NCBI RefSeq assembly: GCF_000971985.1
Contig: NZ_LAQQ01000001.1
Location: 434,001 to 498,000 of the forward strand
Source of the DNA: Paenibacillus dauci
Lineage (GTDB): Bacteria; Bacillota; Bacilli; Paenibacillales; Paenibacillaceae
Direction: 5' to 3'
DNA length: 64,000 bases
Both the position numbers and the translations under genes were made by a program. The notes under the pieces are model-generated. The model saw nothing but the letters and a program-made list of their open reading frames with translations, did no database searches and was not told where the DNA came from. Of the stretch, positions 26,636-35,216 are shown in pieces; position 1 is the first letter of the stretch; every line of letters starts with the position of its first letter.

Positions 26636-26677
26636 AAAAACGAAGGAAGAACGGAATGTGCTGTTCTTGCCTTCGTT
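26636..26677 (-). terminator. Terminator-like hairpin between pspA and the DUF350 gene
   Basis: Arms AACGAAGGAAGAAC and GTTCTTGCCTTCGTT (one bulged base) with five Ts on the minus strand. It could stop or only weaken read-through from pspA to the DUF350 operon. Confidence 0.7.
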
Positions 26678-26741
26678 TCGTTCCAGGCTGCTGTTATTTT
26701 AATCTATCTTATCTTTCTTTAAATAAATGAATACAGGTTGC

Positions 26742-27413
26742 TTAGGATTTGTTCTCGTACTGCTTCATCAGAGCGGCCAGTTCATCTTCAACTTCCTTGT
26801 TGGCACCCAGTGCATCGATCTCATCATCGAGCGACTTGCCTTTGCTGTTCATCTCGTTGCTCGCTTCTGCTCTGGCTTCCATTTGCAGCATTTTCTCTTC
26901 CATACGACTGAGGCCGGCTGTTGCAGAGTCAGCACTGAATCCGTTCATTGTTTTGTTGATTTCAGTCTGGGCTTTGGCTGCATTATAACGTGCTACCAGT
27001 GTTTCGCGTTTGTTTTTCATATCGCTCAACTGTTTGCGCATCTCTTCCAGCTTGCCACGCAGATTATCGGCAGCTGCTTTGTTCTGGTCGTAGTTGGCTT
27101 TGTATTCATCACGCTTGGCTTCTGCATTTTTCTTTTCTTCCAGTGCGCGGCGAGCCAGATCAACGTTCTGATTCTGAGCAGCAATATGCGCCTGCTCTTC
27201 ACGTTTTTTCACCAGAGCATCCTGTTCTTCATACAACTGCTTAAAGCGTTTTTCAATAGCAATCTGTGAAGCTACCGCTTTCTCGGCATCCTCCAGATCG
27301 GCTGCCATATCACGAATATACTGATCTGTCATTTTAATAGGATCTTCCGCTTTCTCGATCAGAGCATACACATTGGACAGAGTAAGATCACGCAGACGTT
27401 TGAAAATTGACAT
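26742..27413 (-). CDS. pspA: PspA/IM30-family membrane-stress protein
   Basis: A 223-residue protein: an amphipathic N-terminal helix (MSIFKRLRDLTLSNVYALIEKAED), then long coiled-coil helices to about residue 160 and a shorter helix before an acidic end. PspA/IM30/LiaH proteins form rods or rings on damaged membranes and keep them tight. The ATG has a GGAGGG site. An ECF-type promoter lies about 90 bases upstream. The downstream DUF350, DUF4178 and DUF4247 genes are known companions of PspA in other genomes. Confidence 0.93.
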   Translation of the reverse strand: MSIFKRLRDLTLSNVYALIEKAEDPIKMTDQYIRDMAADLEDAEKAVASQIAIEKRFKQLYEEQDALVKKREEQAHIAAQNQNVDLARRALEEKKNAEAKRDEYKANYDQNKAAADNLRGKLEEMRKQLSDMKNKRETLVARYNAAKAQTEINKTMNGFSADSATAGLSRMEEKMLQMEARAEASNEMNSKGKSLDDEIDALGANKEVEDELAALMKQYENKS

Positions 27414-27501
27414 AAATTAGTTCCCTCCACTTGAATAATAAAATGATCATCGTAATACGTTACATGCGCTACTATGCATAAGCGTTGTTACTAACAGGTA
27501 T

Positions 27502-27527
27502 TACGAAGAAATATACATAAGGTTTCA
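27502..27527 (-). promoter_or_regulatory. ECF sigma (SigW-type) promoter of pspA
   Basis: TGAAAC and CGTA are exactly 16 bases apart on the minus strand, with a 5' leader of about 80 bases before pspA. This matches the consensus of the envelope-stress sigma factor SigW of Bacillus, which also drives pspA there. No ordinary SigA promoter was obvious nearby. Confidence 0.78.
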
Positions 27528-27644
27528 CAGCGGCGGCAAATAATTTTCCTCCGATGTTGATCCGGTTATTGTATCAATAACCCATATGAGCGATTTATAC
27601 GCAGCTTGCTGTACATCTTCTCTGCCCCAATATGAAAAATATAT
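27528..27644. other. Gap upstream of the pspA promoter
   Basis: It contains no open frame or repeat that I can support. A terminator for the next gene closes it, and the pspA leader occupies the other side. Confidence 0.4.
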
Positions 27645-27678
27645 AAAAACCCCCTGCTCCAAAAATGGCAGGGGGTTT
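27645..27678 (-). terminator. Intrinsic terminator of the secreted duplicated-domain protein gene
   Basis: Arms AAACCCCCTGC and GGCAGGGGGTTT, followed by TTTTTATAT on the minus strand, about 135 bases past the stop. Confidence 0.8.
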
Positions 27679-27813
27679 ACTATTCGGTCTATAACCTGAA
27701 TTTATCGCAATATCATGGTTAGGATACTTAAGATATTGTGGGTGATTTTGAAATGTTTTATTGAGATGGATCCCGAAGCAATTTAATGAAGCTACACAAA
27801 ATAGAATAGCAGC

Positions 27814-29511
27814 TTACATCGATTTGGTCAGTGTAATAGAACCATCATTCTTGTCCCATTTCACATCCCAACCCAGTAATTCGGTAATCGAACGAAGAGG
27901 TACAACGGTACGTCCATCTTTGTTGACCATAGCTGCTGCATCCAGCTGTTTGTTTTGTCCATTTACACTTACTGTGTCTTTGCCCACCCAGAATTTCATT
28001 GTATCAGAGCCTGCCATAACAGTGGCTTCACCGGTTTTGGCATTCCAGCTTACTTTGGCACCGATACCTTCACCCAGGTAACGAAGCGGGATATAGGTCG
28101 TACCATTCATTACCATCGGCATGGTGTCCATCATGGTTGTTTTGTCATTGATTTTCAGTGATTTGCTGTTCAGCTTCATCCAGATCGTCATCATAGAGCT
28201 ATCGGAAGCGGCAGGCTCGGTCGCTGCAGGTTGCTCCATCGCTGGCTGCTGTGGTGCTGGTTGTTCCATCGTAGGCTGTTGTGGTGCTGGTTGTGCGGCA
28301 CCAGTCATAAATTTGTCAGGATTCTGCTTGACGATAGCACCACCCAGTGCTTCACCGATACCAAACATGGTTTTGTAGCCTTCACGATCAGCCTGATAAG
28401 CTGCAGTGTAATTTTTCGCAGCATAGTTATCGATGACTTTTTGTACCTGACCTTCATGCGTCATCAGCGCTTGTTCGGCTGCGGCTGCAGGCAGGTTATT
28501 GGCTGTCGCTGTACCCAGGAAAGCGGCAAATTCTTTGGTGAAATCGTTAATACGATTTTTTACTGTTTCCAGTGCTGGTTGATCGCCTTTTTTGAGTGCG
28601 TCTACATAATCACTCTGGGCTTTGATATGATTGGTTACCCAGATTTTCTCGAATTGATCGGCTCCGGTATTGCCATAAATGGAAGCAATCGCTGCTTTGA
28701 AATCAGCGGTATTACCTGCTTCGGCATCAATCAGTGCCTGGGAATCCGCTTTGCCATCGTATTGCTTTTGCATTTGCAGCACAGACAGGGCAAAGTGTTC
28801 AGCTGCCAGATGGTTCAGTGCAGAGCGCAGATCGGCTGCTGGTGTATCTACCGTGGTGTTATCGAACATCGACGGATTCTGGGAGACGATCGCACCAGAC
28901 AATGCTTTGCTGATCGTAAACATTGTATTCAAACCTTCACGATACTCGGTGTAAGCGCCTGTATAGTCACCGGCTACATATTTCTCGAATACATCTTGTA
29001 CTTCATCTTCATGCAGGCGAATAGCCTGTTCAGCTGCCTGCTCGGGAAGCTTGCCACCGGTCGCTTTGGACAGGAAATCAGCGAACTCATCTACAAATCC
29101 CTGTACATTGGCTTCTGCCTGTTTTACAGCTTCCTGGTTGTTCATTTTGGTCGCTTTGACCAGATCATCTGTATATTTGTTGTGAGCGCGGAAAATACGT
29201 TCAAACTCGGCAGCTGCTTGTTTACCGTAGATAGATTCAATAGCTGGCTGCATATCGACAGCATTTTGATCCAGTGCATCATAAGCCTCTTTGGCATCTG
29301 GTGCACCTTCATAGGCCTTGGTCATTGCTGTTACAGCAAGAGCAAAATGCTCGGATAACAGGTAATCCAAGCCTGCACGTAAATCCGCTGCTTTGGTACT
29401 TACTGTCGGGGCCATGGAAGTAGATGATGTGCTGTCTGCTGCAAAAGCACCTGCTGCGGGAACAAGTAGAGATAAGGATAGTACGGGTGCGATAATTTTT
29501 TTCATCTTCAT
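27814..29511 (-). CDS. Secreted protein with duplicated helical domain and copper-amine-oxidase-type C-terminal domain
   Basis: A 565-residue exported protein. The signal peptide ends at about AGAFA (residue 24). Two tandem helical repeats of about 175 residues follow, both starting AADLR and ending in an IVxQNPxxF motif. Each copy keeps EHFAL, an FE[RK]I segment followed closely by His, and HE near its last third. A Pro/Gln/Met linker (two copies of QPAPQQP) leads to a copper amine oxidase-like domain with YIPLRYLGEGIGAKVSW and RTVVPLRSITELLGWDVKW. The latter is a wall- or surface-associated fold in Paenibacillus proteins and carries no enzyme activity itself. The start follows AAAGGAG. Function unknown. 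Confidence 0.8.
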   Translation of the reverse strand: MKMKKIIAPVLSLSLLVPAAGAFAADSTSSTSMAPTVSTKAADLRAGLDYLLSEHFALAVTAMTKAYEGAPDAKEAYDALDQNAVDMQPAIESIYGKQAAAEFERIFRAHNKYTDDLVKATKMNNQEAVKQAEANVQGFVDEFADFLSKATGGKLPEQAAEQAIRLHEDEVQDVFEKYVAGDYTGAYTEYREGLNTMFTISKALSGAIVSQNPSMFDNTTVDTPAADLRSALNHLAAEHFALSVLQMQKQYDGKADSQALIDAEAGNTADFKAAIASIYGNTGADQFEKIWVTNHIKAQSDYVDALKKGDQPALETVKNRINDFTKEFAAFLGTATANNLPAAAAEQALMTHEGQVQKVIDNYAAKNYTAAYQADREGYKTMFGIGEALGGAIVKQNPDKFMTGAAQPAPQQPTMEQPAPQQPAMEQPAATEPAASDSSMMTIWMKLNSKSLKINDKTTMMDTMPMVMNGTTYIPLRYLGEGIGAKVSWNAKTGEATVMAGSDTMKFWVGKDTVSVNGQNKQLDAAAMVNKDGRTVVPLRSITELLGWDVKWDKNDGSITLTKSM

Positions 29512-29741
29512 AAATAGTCTCCTTTGTAAGTCAAGTTGGTGTTGATCATTCTTACTCCTATCAACGCGGAGAGATGAAGGATGGATCACTTTATAATTAA
29601 AATTTTATTCAATTGGGGATTTTAGGAGATATCAAAACTTTCGAAAACCATGATATTCAAAGGATTTTCAGCTCGTTATCTTTCTATTTTCTTTTTAAAT
29701 ATTATTTTATTTTGCAAACGGAGAAATTTAAAAAATGCAGT

Positions 29742-29783
29742 AAAAAAGCCATTATTTCCTAATGAATAGAAAATAATGGCTTT
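29742..29783 (-). terminator. Intrinsic terminator of namA
   Basis: Arms AAAGCCATTATTT and AAATAATGGCTTT, with six Ts on the minus strand, 30 bases past the namA stop. Confidence 0.85.
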
Positions 29784-29809
29784 GACGATTCTAATACAAA
29801 TGAACAGGA

Positions 29810-30838
29810 TCAGTGACGATATCCACGTAAATATTGTACAGGTACATTTGCTTCTGCATTTAATGCTTTGGCTGCATGAACTGCCCAGTACGGATCACGC
29901 AACATCGCTCGTCCGATTGCTACCAGATCAGCCTGATCATTCTCCAGTACTTTCTCGGCATCTTCATACTCATCCAGAATACCTACAGCAATTACCGGCA
30001 TATCCAGCGCCTGCTTCAGCTGGGCAGCCATCTCGACCTGGTAACCTGGACCTACCGGCATACCACCGGCACCGACAGGACCTTCGCCGCCAGAAGATAC
30101 ATGCATAATATCCACACCGGCATCACGATAACGGCGGCAGACTTCGGTAATATAATCCACATCATATCCGCCATCTACGTATTCACGGGCCGAGACACGC
30201 ATGATCACAGGCATATCAGCCGGCACTGCCTGACGTACTGCCTGTACGATACGTTCGCCAAACAGTGGCAGATCCTGACCATATTCATCCTCACGCTGAT
30301 TGACCAGTGGAGAATGGAACTGATGGATCAGGTAGCCGTGTGCGCCATGAATCTCTACTGTATCAAAACCGGCTTCTACAGCACGGCGTGCGCCTTCGGC
30401 ATAAGCCGTAATCATCTCTTCTACCTCTGCTGTGGTCAGTGCGCGAGGTTCTTTGTATCCTTCACCATCATAACGAACAGCGGATGGACCCACCGGTGGA
30501 TTTGCATCTTCTGCTTTACGGCCAGCGTGACCAAGCTGAATGCCGATCTTCGTTCCATAGCCGTGTACTTCATCTACCATTTTGCGATAGGCAGGGATAA
30601 AATGGTCATCCCAGATGCCTGTATCCTGATCGGTAATCCGTCCATCCGGATGTACAGCTGTCATCTCTACGATGATCAGACCGGTGCCGCCTACAGCGCG
30701 GCTAATATAGTGAACATGGTGCCAATCGTTTGGCATACCGTCTTTGGTATCTACTGAATATTGACACATCGGCGGCATGACAACGCGGTTTTTGAGCTCC
30801 ATATTTTTGAATGTATAAGGGGTGAATAATTTGGCCAT
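29810..30838 (-). CDS. namA: NADPH dehydrogenase (old yellow enzyme, NamA/YqjM type)
   Basis: A 342-residue FMN-dependent ene-reductase of the YqjM class. The start motif LFTPYTFKNMELKNRVVMPPMCQYSV includes the redox-tuning Cys25 and Tyr27. His164 and His167 (EIHGAHGYL) bind substrate, and RVSAREYVDGGYD and GRAMLRDPYW are standard. It reduces activated C=C bonds of enones, nitro compounds or quinones with NADPH, probably in detoxification. The ATG has an AGGAG site. It stands alone between a terminator and a strong promoter. Confidence 0.94.
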   Translation of the reverse strand: MAKLFTPYTFKNMELKNRVVMPPMCQYSVDTKDGMPNDWHHVHYISRAVGGTGLIIVEMTAVHPDGRITDQDTGIWDDHFIPAYRKMVDEVHGYGTKIGIQLGHAGRKAEDANPPVGPSAVRYDGEGYKEPRALTTAEVEEMITAYAEGARRAVEAGFDTVEIHGAHGYLIHQFHSPLVNQREDEYGQDLPLFGERIVQAVRQAVPADMPVIMRVSAREYVDGGYDVDYITEVCRRYRDAGVDIMHVSSGGEGPVGAGGMPVGPGYQVEMAAQLKQALDMPVIAVGILDEYEDAEKVLENDQADLVAIGRAMLRDPYWAVHAAKALNAEANVPVQYLRGYRH

Positions 30839-30956
30839 TGTTCATTCCTCCAATAAAAAATAAGGTGATGATACTTTGCTTCATAAACACTTCTTTTATA
30901 TAATTCCGTTTTCTACTGCTCAATATCTGCATTGAACAATAAAATCAACAGTTATC

Positions 30957-30985
30957 ATTATATAGCATATTACGAAATATAACAA
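30957..30985 (-). promoter_or_regulatory. Strong SigA-type promoter of namA
   Basis: TTGTTA and a perfect TATAAT are 17 bases apart on the minus strand, giving a leader of about 110 bases. Confidence 0.7.
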
Positions 30986-31061
30986 AGATTTTGAGAGTTC
31001 AAACAATACTTTCATCCTATCTTCATTTATTCAACTTTGCGTTCATCCTGCTACTGCAAAT
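30986..31061. other. Gap between namA promoter and terminator
   Basis: Together with the flanking promoter and terminator it forms a 400-base stretch without a gene. Nothing else is visible. Confidence 0.4.
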
Positions 31062-31111
31062 AAAAAAGCATGCTGCACCCGATGAGAACACTCTAACGGA
31101 TACAGCATGCT
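31062..31111 (-). terminator. Intrinsic terminator of the amino-acid ABC operon
   Basis: Arms AGCATGCTG and CAGCATGCT, followed by six Ts on the minus strand, about 130 bases past the ATPase stop. Confidence 0.75.
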
Positions 31112-31241
31112 GGTCAGGGACAGATACATCATTTTCCGAACATCCCTTTTATGCATAGTTTTATTCATTTATACATCGATACCTATTCATCAATCGTCTA
31201 TATAGCAACCGATTATCGGTATCTTCCACTTATAGTCTGCT

Positions 31242-31964
31242 TTATAATACCTTGCTCAGGAAATCCTGGGTACGCGGGTGGGTAGGAGCACCAAATACCT
31301 GTTCAGGGGGGCCCTGTTCCACGATCTGTCCGCCATCCATGAAGATGATACGATCCCCTACTTCACGGGCAAATCCCATTTCGTGTGTAACGATCACCAT
31401 CGTCATTCCTTCGTGTGCCAGCTTCTGCATAACTTCCAGTACTTCACCGACCATCTCAGGATCGAGTGCAGATGTAGGCTCATCGAACAGCATCACATGG
31501 GGCTGCATCGCCAGTGCGCGTGCAATCGCGATCCGCTGTTTTTGTCCGCCGGACAGTTGGTTTGGATACGTATCCCGCTTGTCTTCCAGACCTACCGTAT
31601 GCAGCAGCTCCATAGCGATTTTCTCCGCTTCTGCCGGGTTGGTTTTTTTGACCTTGATCGGAGCAAGCGTCAGGTTCTGCAGGATTGTCTTATGCGGAAA
31701 CAGATTAAAGTGCTGGAAGACCATACCCATTTTTTTGCGGGCATTATCAATATCATACTTGCGCTGGGTGATCAGCTCGTCCTCGAAATAAATCTCGCCA
31801 GCAGTTGGCTGTTCCAGTAGATTCAGACAACGCAGGAACGTACTTTTCCCCGATCCGCTCGGTCCGATCACGACGACAACCTCACCTTGGGCAATCTCCA
31901 CATCTATACCGGTCAATACTTCATTTTTACCAAATGACTTTTTGAGTCCTTTAACGTTTATCAC
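31242..31964 (-). CDS. Polar amino-acid ABC transporter ATPase (GlnQ-like)
   Basis: A 240-residue ABC ATPase. Walker A is GPSGSGKST, the Q-loop lies in [13 protein letters not shown], the signature is [15 protein letters not shown], and Walker B is [16 protein letters not shown]. The FNLFPHKT segment and short length are typical of amino-acid importers. It overlaps the end of the fused binding protein-permease gene by 14 bases, so the two are translated together. It should energise import of one or a few amino acids or derivatives. Confidence 0.94.
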   Translation of the reverse strand: MINVKGLKKSFGKNEVLTGIDVEIAQGEVVVVIGPSGSGKSTFLRCLNLLEQPTAGEIYFEDELITQRKYDIDNARKKMGMVFQHFNLFPHKTILQNLTLAPIKVKKTNPAEAEKIAMELLHTVGLEDKRDTYPNQLSGGQKQRIAIARALAMQPHVMLFDEPTSALDPEMVGEVLEVMQKLAHEGMTMVIVTHEMGFAREVGDRIIFMDGGQIVEQGPPEQVFGAPTHPRTQDFLSKVL

Positions 31965-33408
31965 TTACACTCCATCTCCTTTCCAGCATTCCAAGCAGCT
32001 TGGAAAGCACGAACGTCATGATAAAGTAAATCGCTGCAGCAATCAGCAGCGGGTTCAGCGCCGAATAGGTAATGCTTCGAACAGCCTGTGCCTGGAACAT
32101 CAGATCGGCCACCCCGATAAAGGAGACGATCGACGATTCCTTGATAATAACGACAAATTCATTACCGATCGCCGGTAGTACACTTTTAACCGCCTGCGGA
32201 ATAATAATGCTGCGCATCGTCATTCCGTGAGACATACCGAGTGAACGGGCGGCTTCCATCTGTCCACGATCGACACCCTGAATACCCGCGCGGAAAATCT
32301 CGGCCAAGTAAGCAGAACTGTTGATGGATAAGGTAATAATACCCGATTCCAATACGCTAAATTCAATATGGAACGTCTGGGCAATTCCGTAGTGGATAAT
32401 CAAGAGCTGTACCAACATTGGTGTACCACGCAGAATCTCGGTATAGGTTACAGCGATCCAGCGCAGAATACCTACATTGGACAAGCGGAACAGCGAAACG
32501 ACCAGACCAATCAGGAACCCGAACAGTACGCCTGCTGCAGATAGCAGCAGTGTATACTGGATGCCTTTCATATAATACTGACGGTAATCCCAGAAGATAG
32601 TGAATATGTTATTGGACTTTTGTTGTTCGCCCGAGTTCAAGGCAGTTGCATCCTGAACAAATTTCTTCACTTGATCGCCCTGCTTCAATTTAGCCAGGGT
32701 GCCATTGATATGACCGAGCAGCTCGGCATTGCCCTTTTTCACGGCAATCGCCATCTCGGTATCACTGTCCGGAATCGTTGCGGATGTGATTGCCAGATCG
32801 TCATGATTCGCGACCTGACCCTCGGCAACCGGGCCTTCCATGACGGCAGCATCTACGCGGCCGGATTCAAGAGATAATACGATATCGGCAATGCGATCCA
32901 CAGAAGTCAGTTTGGCATCTTTGATATCTTTGGCGATATCTTCCTGGATAGAACCTTTTTGTACACCGATAGATGCGCCTTGCAGGCTGTCAACCGATGT
33001 ATATTTATCTTTGTCTTCCACACGGGTCATAATCACCTGGCGGGAGATATAGTACGATTCGGAAAAATCTACATTCTGACGACGTTCTTCCGTCGGTGTC
33101 ATTCCCGAGATAATCATATCGATCCGGCCGCTGTTTAGCGCCGGCAGCAGACTGTCAAAGGGGATATCCTGGATCTGCAGTGTTGCTCCCATATCTGCAG
33201 CGATCCGTTTGGCAATTTCTACATCGGAACCGACAATCTGGTCTGTTCCATCAATCTTTTTGTGGAATTCATACGGCGGGAAGTCTGCGCTCAGACCAAC
33301 CGTGATGACTTTCTGGTTGTCCTGTGCAGCAGAAGCCAGCGGAATCACTGTAAAGAACAACATGAGCATGCTCAGGCAGCATGCAAACCATGGTTTTAGT
33401 GCTTTCAA
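31951..33408 (-). CDS. Fused amino-acid binding protein and ABC permease
   Basis: A 485-residue protein. An N-terminal signal ends near ASA (residue 27). A family 3 solute-binding domain runs to about residue 255 ([32 protein letters not shown]). It is followed by a permease of the His/Glu/Gln type with five to six helices and the EAA loop [23 protein letters not shown]. Such fused GlnP-type proteins place the binding domain directly on the channel at the outer face. The TTG start is supported by AAAGGAG eight bases upstream, and two promoters lie upstream. A divergent M20 amidohydrolase suggests that the imported solute may be an acylated or amide-linked amino acid. Confidence 0.92.
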   Translation of the reverse strand: MKALKPWFACCLSMLMLFFTVIPLASAAQDNQKVITVGLSADFPPYEFHKKIDGTDQIVGSDVEIAKRIAADMGATLQIQDIPFDSLLPALNSGRIDMIISGMTPTEERRQNVDFSESYYISRQVIMTRVEDKDKYTSVDSLQGASIGVQKGSIQEDIAKDIKDAKLTSVDRIADIVLSLESGRVDAAVMEGPVAEGQVANHDDLAITSATIPDSDTEMAIAVKKGNAELLGHINGTLAKLKQGDQVKKFVQDATALNSGEQQKSNNIFTIFWDYRQYYMKGIQYTLLLSAAGVLFGFLIGLVVSLFRLSNVGILRWIAVTYTEILRGTPMLVQLLIIHYGIAQTFHIEFSVLESGIITLSINSSAYLAEIFRAGIQGVDRGQMEAARSLGMSHGMTMRSIIIPQAVKSVLPAIGNEFVVIIKESSIVSFIGVADLMFQAQAVRSITYSALNPLLIAAAIYFIMTFVLSKLLGMLERRWSVSDKR

Positions 33409-33455
33409 CCTTCTATCTCCTTTACTCTGTTAAAATAATTTGCATTTTGTTGTAC

Positions 33456-33520
33456 ATTTTACGACTTACTCTCATATCACTCAACCGGGTTATTATAAAT
33501 GAAATTGTATGATTATTCAA
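33456..33520 (-). promoter_or_regulatory. Two tandem promoters of the amino-acid importer operon
   Basis: Distal: TTGAAT-17-TATAAT. Proximal: TTGAGT-17-TAAAAT. Both are on the minus strand and both have ideal 17-base spacing. The plus strand carries a perfect TATAAT near base 33635 facing the M20 gene, but without a good -35 box. Confidence 0.6.
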
Positions 33521-33722
33521 TCATTTTGTATATATTTCATTCATTTTTCGAAGAGAACGGTTTCATTGATAGGCTACCTGTATGCTATACTCAGGTTATA
33601 TCCAAAGTAGCATAATAATCCGTTATAATGAGGTATAGTCGAAGTCAGACTATTCAATAACAGGACAGCTTTACTGTTATTAGTACTATTTATACCATTA
33701 TACATAAAAGGAGTATACATCC

Positions 33723-34913
33723 ATGAATCCTACCCTACTCAAAATGAAAATAAGCGAGCATATTCAGCAGCATGCTGAAGCGTTCAAAGCGGTATCCACC
33801 TATATCGGGCAAAATCCCGAATTGGGTAATGAAGAATATAAAGCTTCTACCCGGCTCAAACAGGAGCTGGAATCCCACGGATTTCGTATCGAAGCGCCTG
33901 TGCTAGATATTGAAACTGCTTTTGTTGCTACCTATACATCAGCCAAGCCTGGACCTATTGCTGCCTTCATGTGTGAATATGATGCGCTGCCCGAGATTGG
34001 TCATGCTTGTGGTCACCATCTGATCTGCATGATGAGCGCCGGTGCTGCGATCGGTCTTAAATCGGTTATCGACGAGATTGGCGGTACGATTCGCGTCTAT
34101 GGTACGCCAGCCGAAGAAACACGCGGTGCCAAAGTACCCATGGCAGCAGCGGGCCTGTTCGATGACTGTGACTTTGCCATGATGGCTCATCCTTATTATG
34201 CCTATGAAGAATCAGGGATCTCACTCGCCATGGATGCCCTGCAGTTTGAATATTTTGGTCAATCGGCTCATGCCGCTGCCAGTCCGCAGCATGGCATCAA
34301 TGCACTGGATGCTATTTTACAGTTGTTCAATGGTATTAATGCGATGCGTCAGCAGACGCGCAGCGATACGCGAATTCATGGCATTATTAATCATGGCGGT
34401 GTTGCAGCCAATGTGATTCCCGATTATGCTTCCGCGCAATTCTATGTTCGCTCCGGCAGCCGCAGCTATACAAATGAACTGGTCGAACGGGTCAAGCAGG
34501 TGGCTCAAGGTGCTGCCCTGCAGACAGGCTGCCGTCTGGAAATCTCTAATTATGAATATTCCTATGATGAGCTGATTACCAACCAGACGCTGTCCGAGAC
34601 CTTTACCCATAACCTAATGAATCATGGTATACGCCGCGAAGAGATCCATTCCGGCAAAGATGCCGGTTCACTCGATCTCGGTAATGTATCGGTACGTTGT
34701 CCAGCGATTCATCCGTATGTGAAGATTACAGACGAAAAGCATGAACTGCACAGCATCGGATTCCGCGATCGTGCCCAGGAGCCGCAGGCGCTGGAAGCCA
34801 TGATCTTCACTGCTACCCTGCTCGCCGAGACTGCCTTTGATGTGATGACCCAGCCGGATCTTCTGGCACGTATTCGTGCCGAATTTGATGCTACCGTGAC
34901 TGCTTCGCAATGA
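33723..34913 (+). CDS. M20-family amidohydrolase (AbgB/ACY1L2-like)
   Basis: A 396-residue dinuclear-metal hydrolase of peptidase family M20. The metal motif is GHACGHHL, the general base lies in GTPAEETRGAK, and HPYYAY and the dimerisation-domain FGQSAHAAASPQHG follow. The nearest relatives are aminobenzoyl-glutamate or N-acyl-amino-acid hydrolases. It has no signal peptide, so it works in the cytoplasm and releases an amino acid from an amide or dipeptide. The ATG has an AAAAGGAG site. It is divergent from the amino-acid importer, which may deliver its substrate. Confidence 0.9.
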   Translation: MNPTLLKMKISEHIQQHAEAFKAVSTYIGQNPELGNEEYKASTRLKQELESHGFRIEAPVLDIETAFVATYTSAKPGPIAAFMCEYDALPEIGHACGHHLICMMSAGAAIGLKSVIDEIGGTIRVYGTPAEETRGAKVPMAAAGLFDDCDFAMMAHPYYAYEESGISLAMDALQFEYFGQSAHAAASPQHGINALDAILQLFNGINAMRQQTRSDTRIHGIINHGGVAANVIPDYASAQFYVRSGSRSYTNELVERVKQVAQGAALQTGCRLEISNYEYSYDELITNQTLSETFTHNLMNHGIRREEIHSGKDAGSLDLGNVSVRCPAIHPYVKITDEKHELHSIGFRDRAQEPQALEAMIFTATLLAETAFDVMTQPDLLARIRAEFDATVTASQ

Positions 34914-35216
34914 TGGGAGCAGGACAATAGCAAAAAATATAATAAGGCTTTTGAAAGCAATCAAATTCTGTTCAAATCACTGTTTTAATTTAGGGGGTAA
35001 CCTTGATATATTAACTGTTGGATTAATTTTGTATTGAGTGTACCGACTGTGTTGACTCTTTTATTCACCTTGATTCAACTATTGGTTTCTGCATAGAACA
35101 GCTATTGTCTACCCGATTAAAGATTTGTTCTATTTTAACCGAATACCGATCCGTCCCTGCAGCCCTAACGCTTGCTCTATTTACAGTGAGGGTTTAACAA
35201 GACTGGAGGTTTCTAT
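34914..35216. other. Gap between the M20 gene and the Cys/His-tail gene
   Basis: AT-rich with no clear terminator or open frame. A weak candidate promoter with TTGACT as -35 lies about 160 bases before the next ATG. Confidence 0.4.

Noticed and set aside
28231-29358. Long open frame of 375 codons on the plus strand inside the secreted protein gene
   Set aside because: It is antisense to a well-supported exported protein, has Cys- and Phe-rich nonsense composition and no ribosome site.
33541-33722. Leader of the M20 gene considered as a riboswitch or T-box
   Set aside because: No conserved T-box or riboswitch core could be found in the sequence, only an isolated -10 box.
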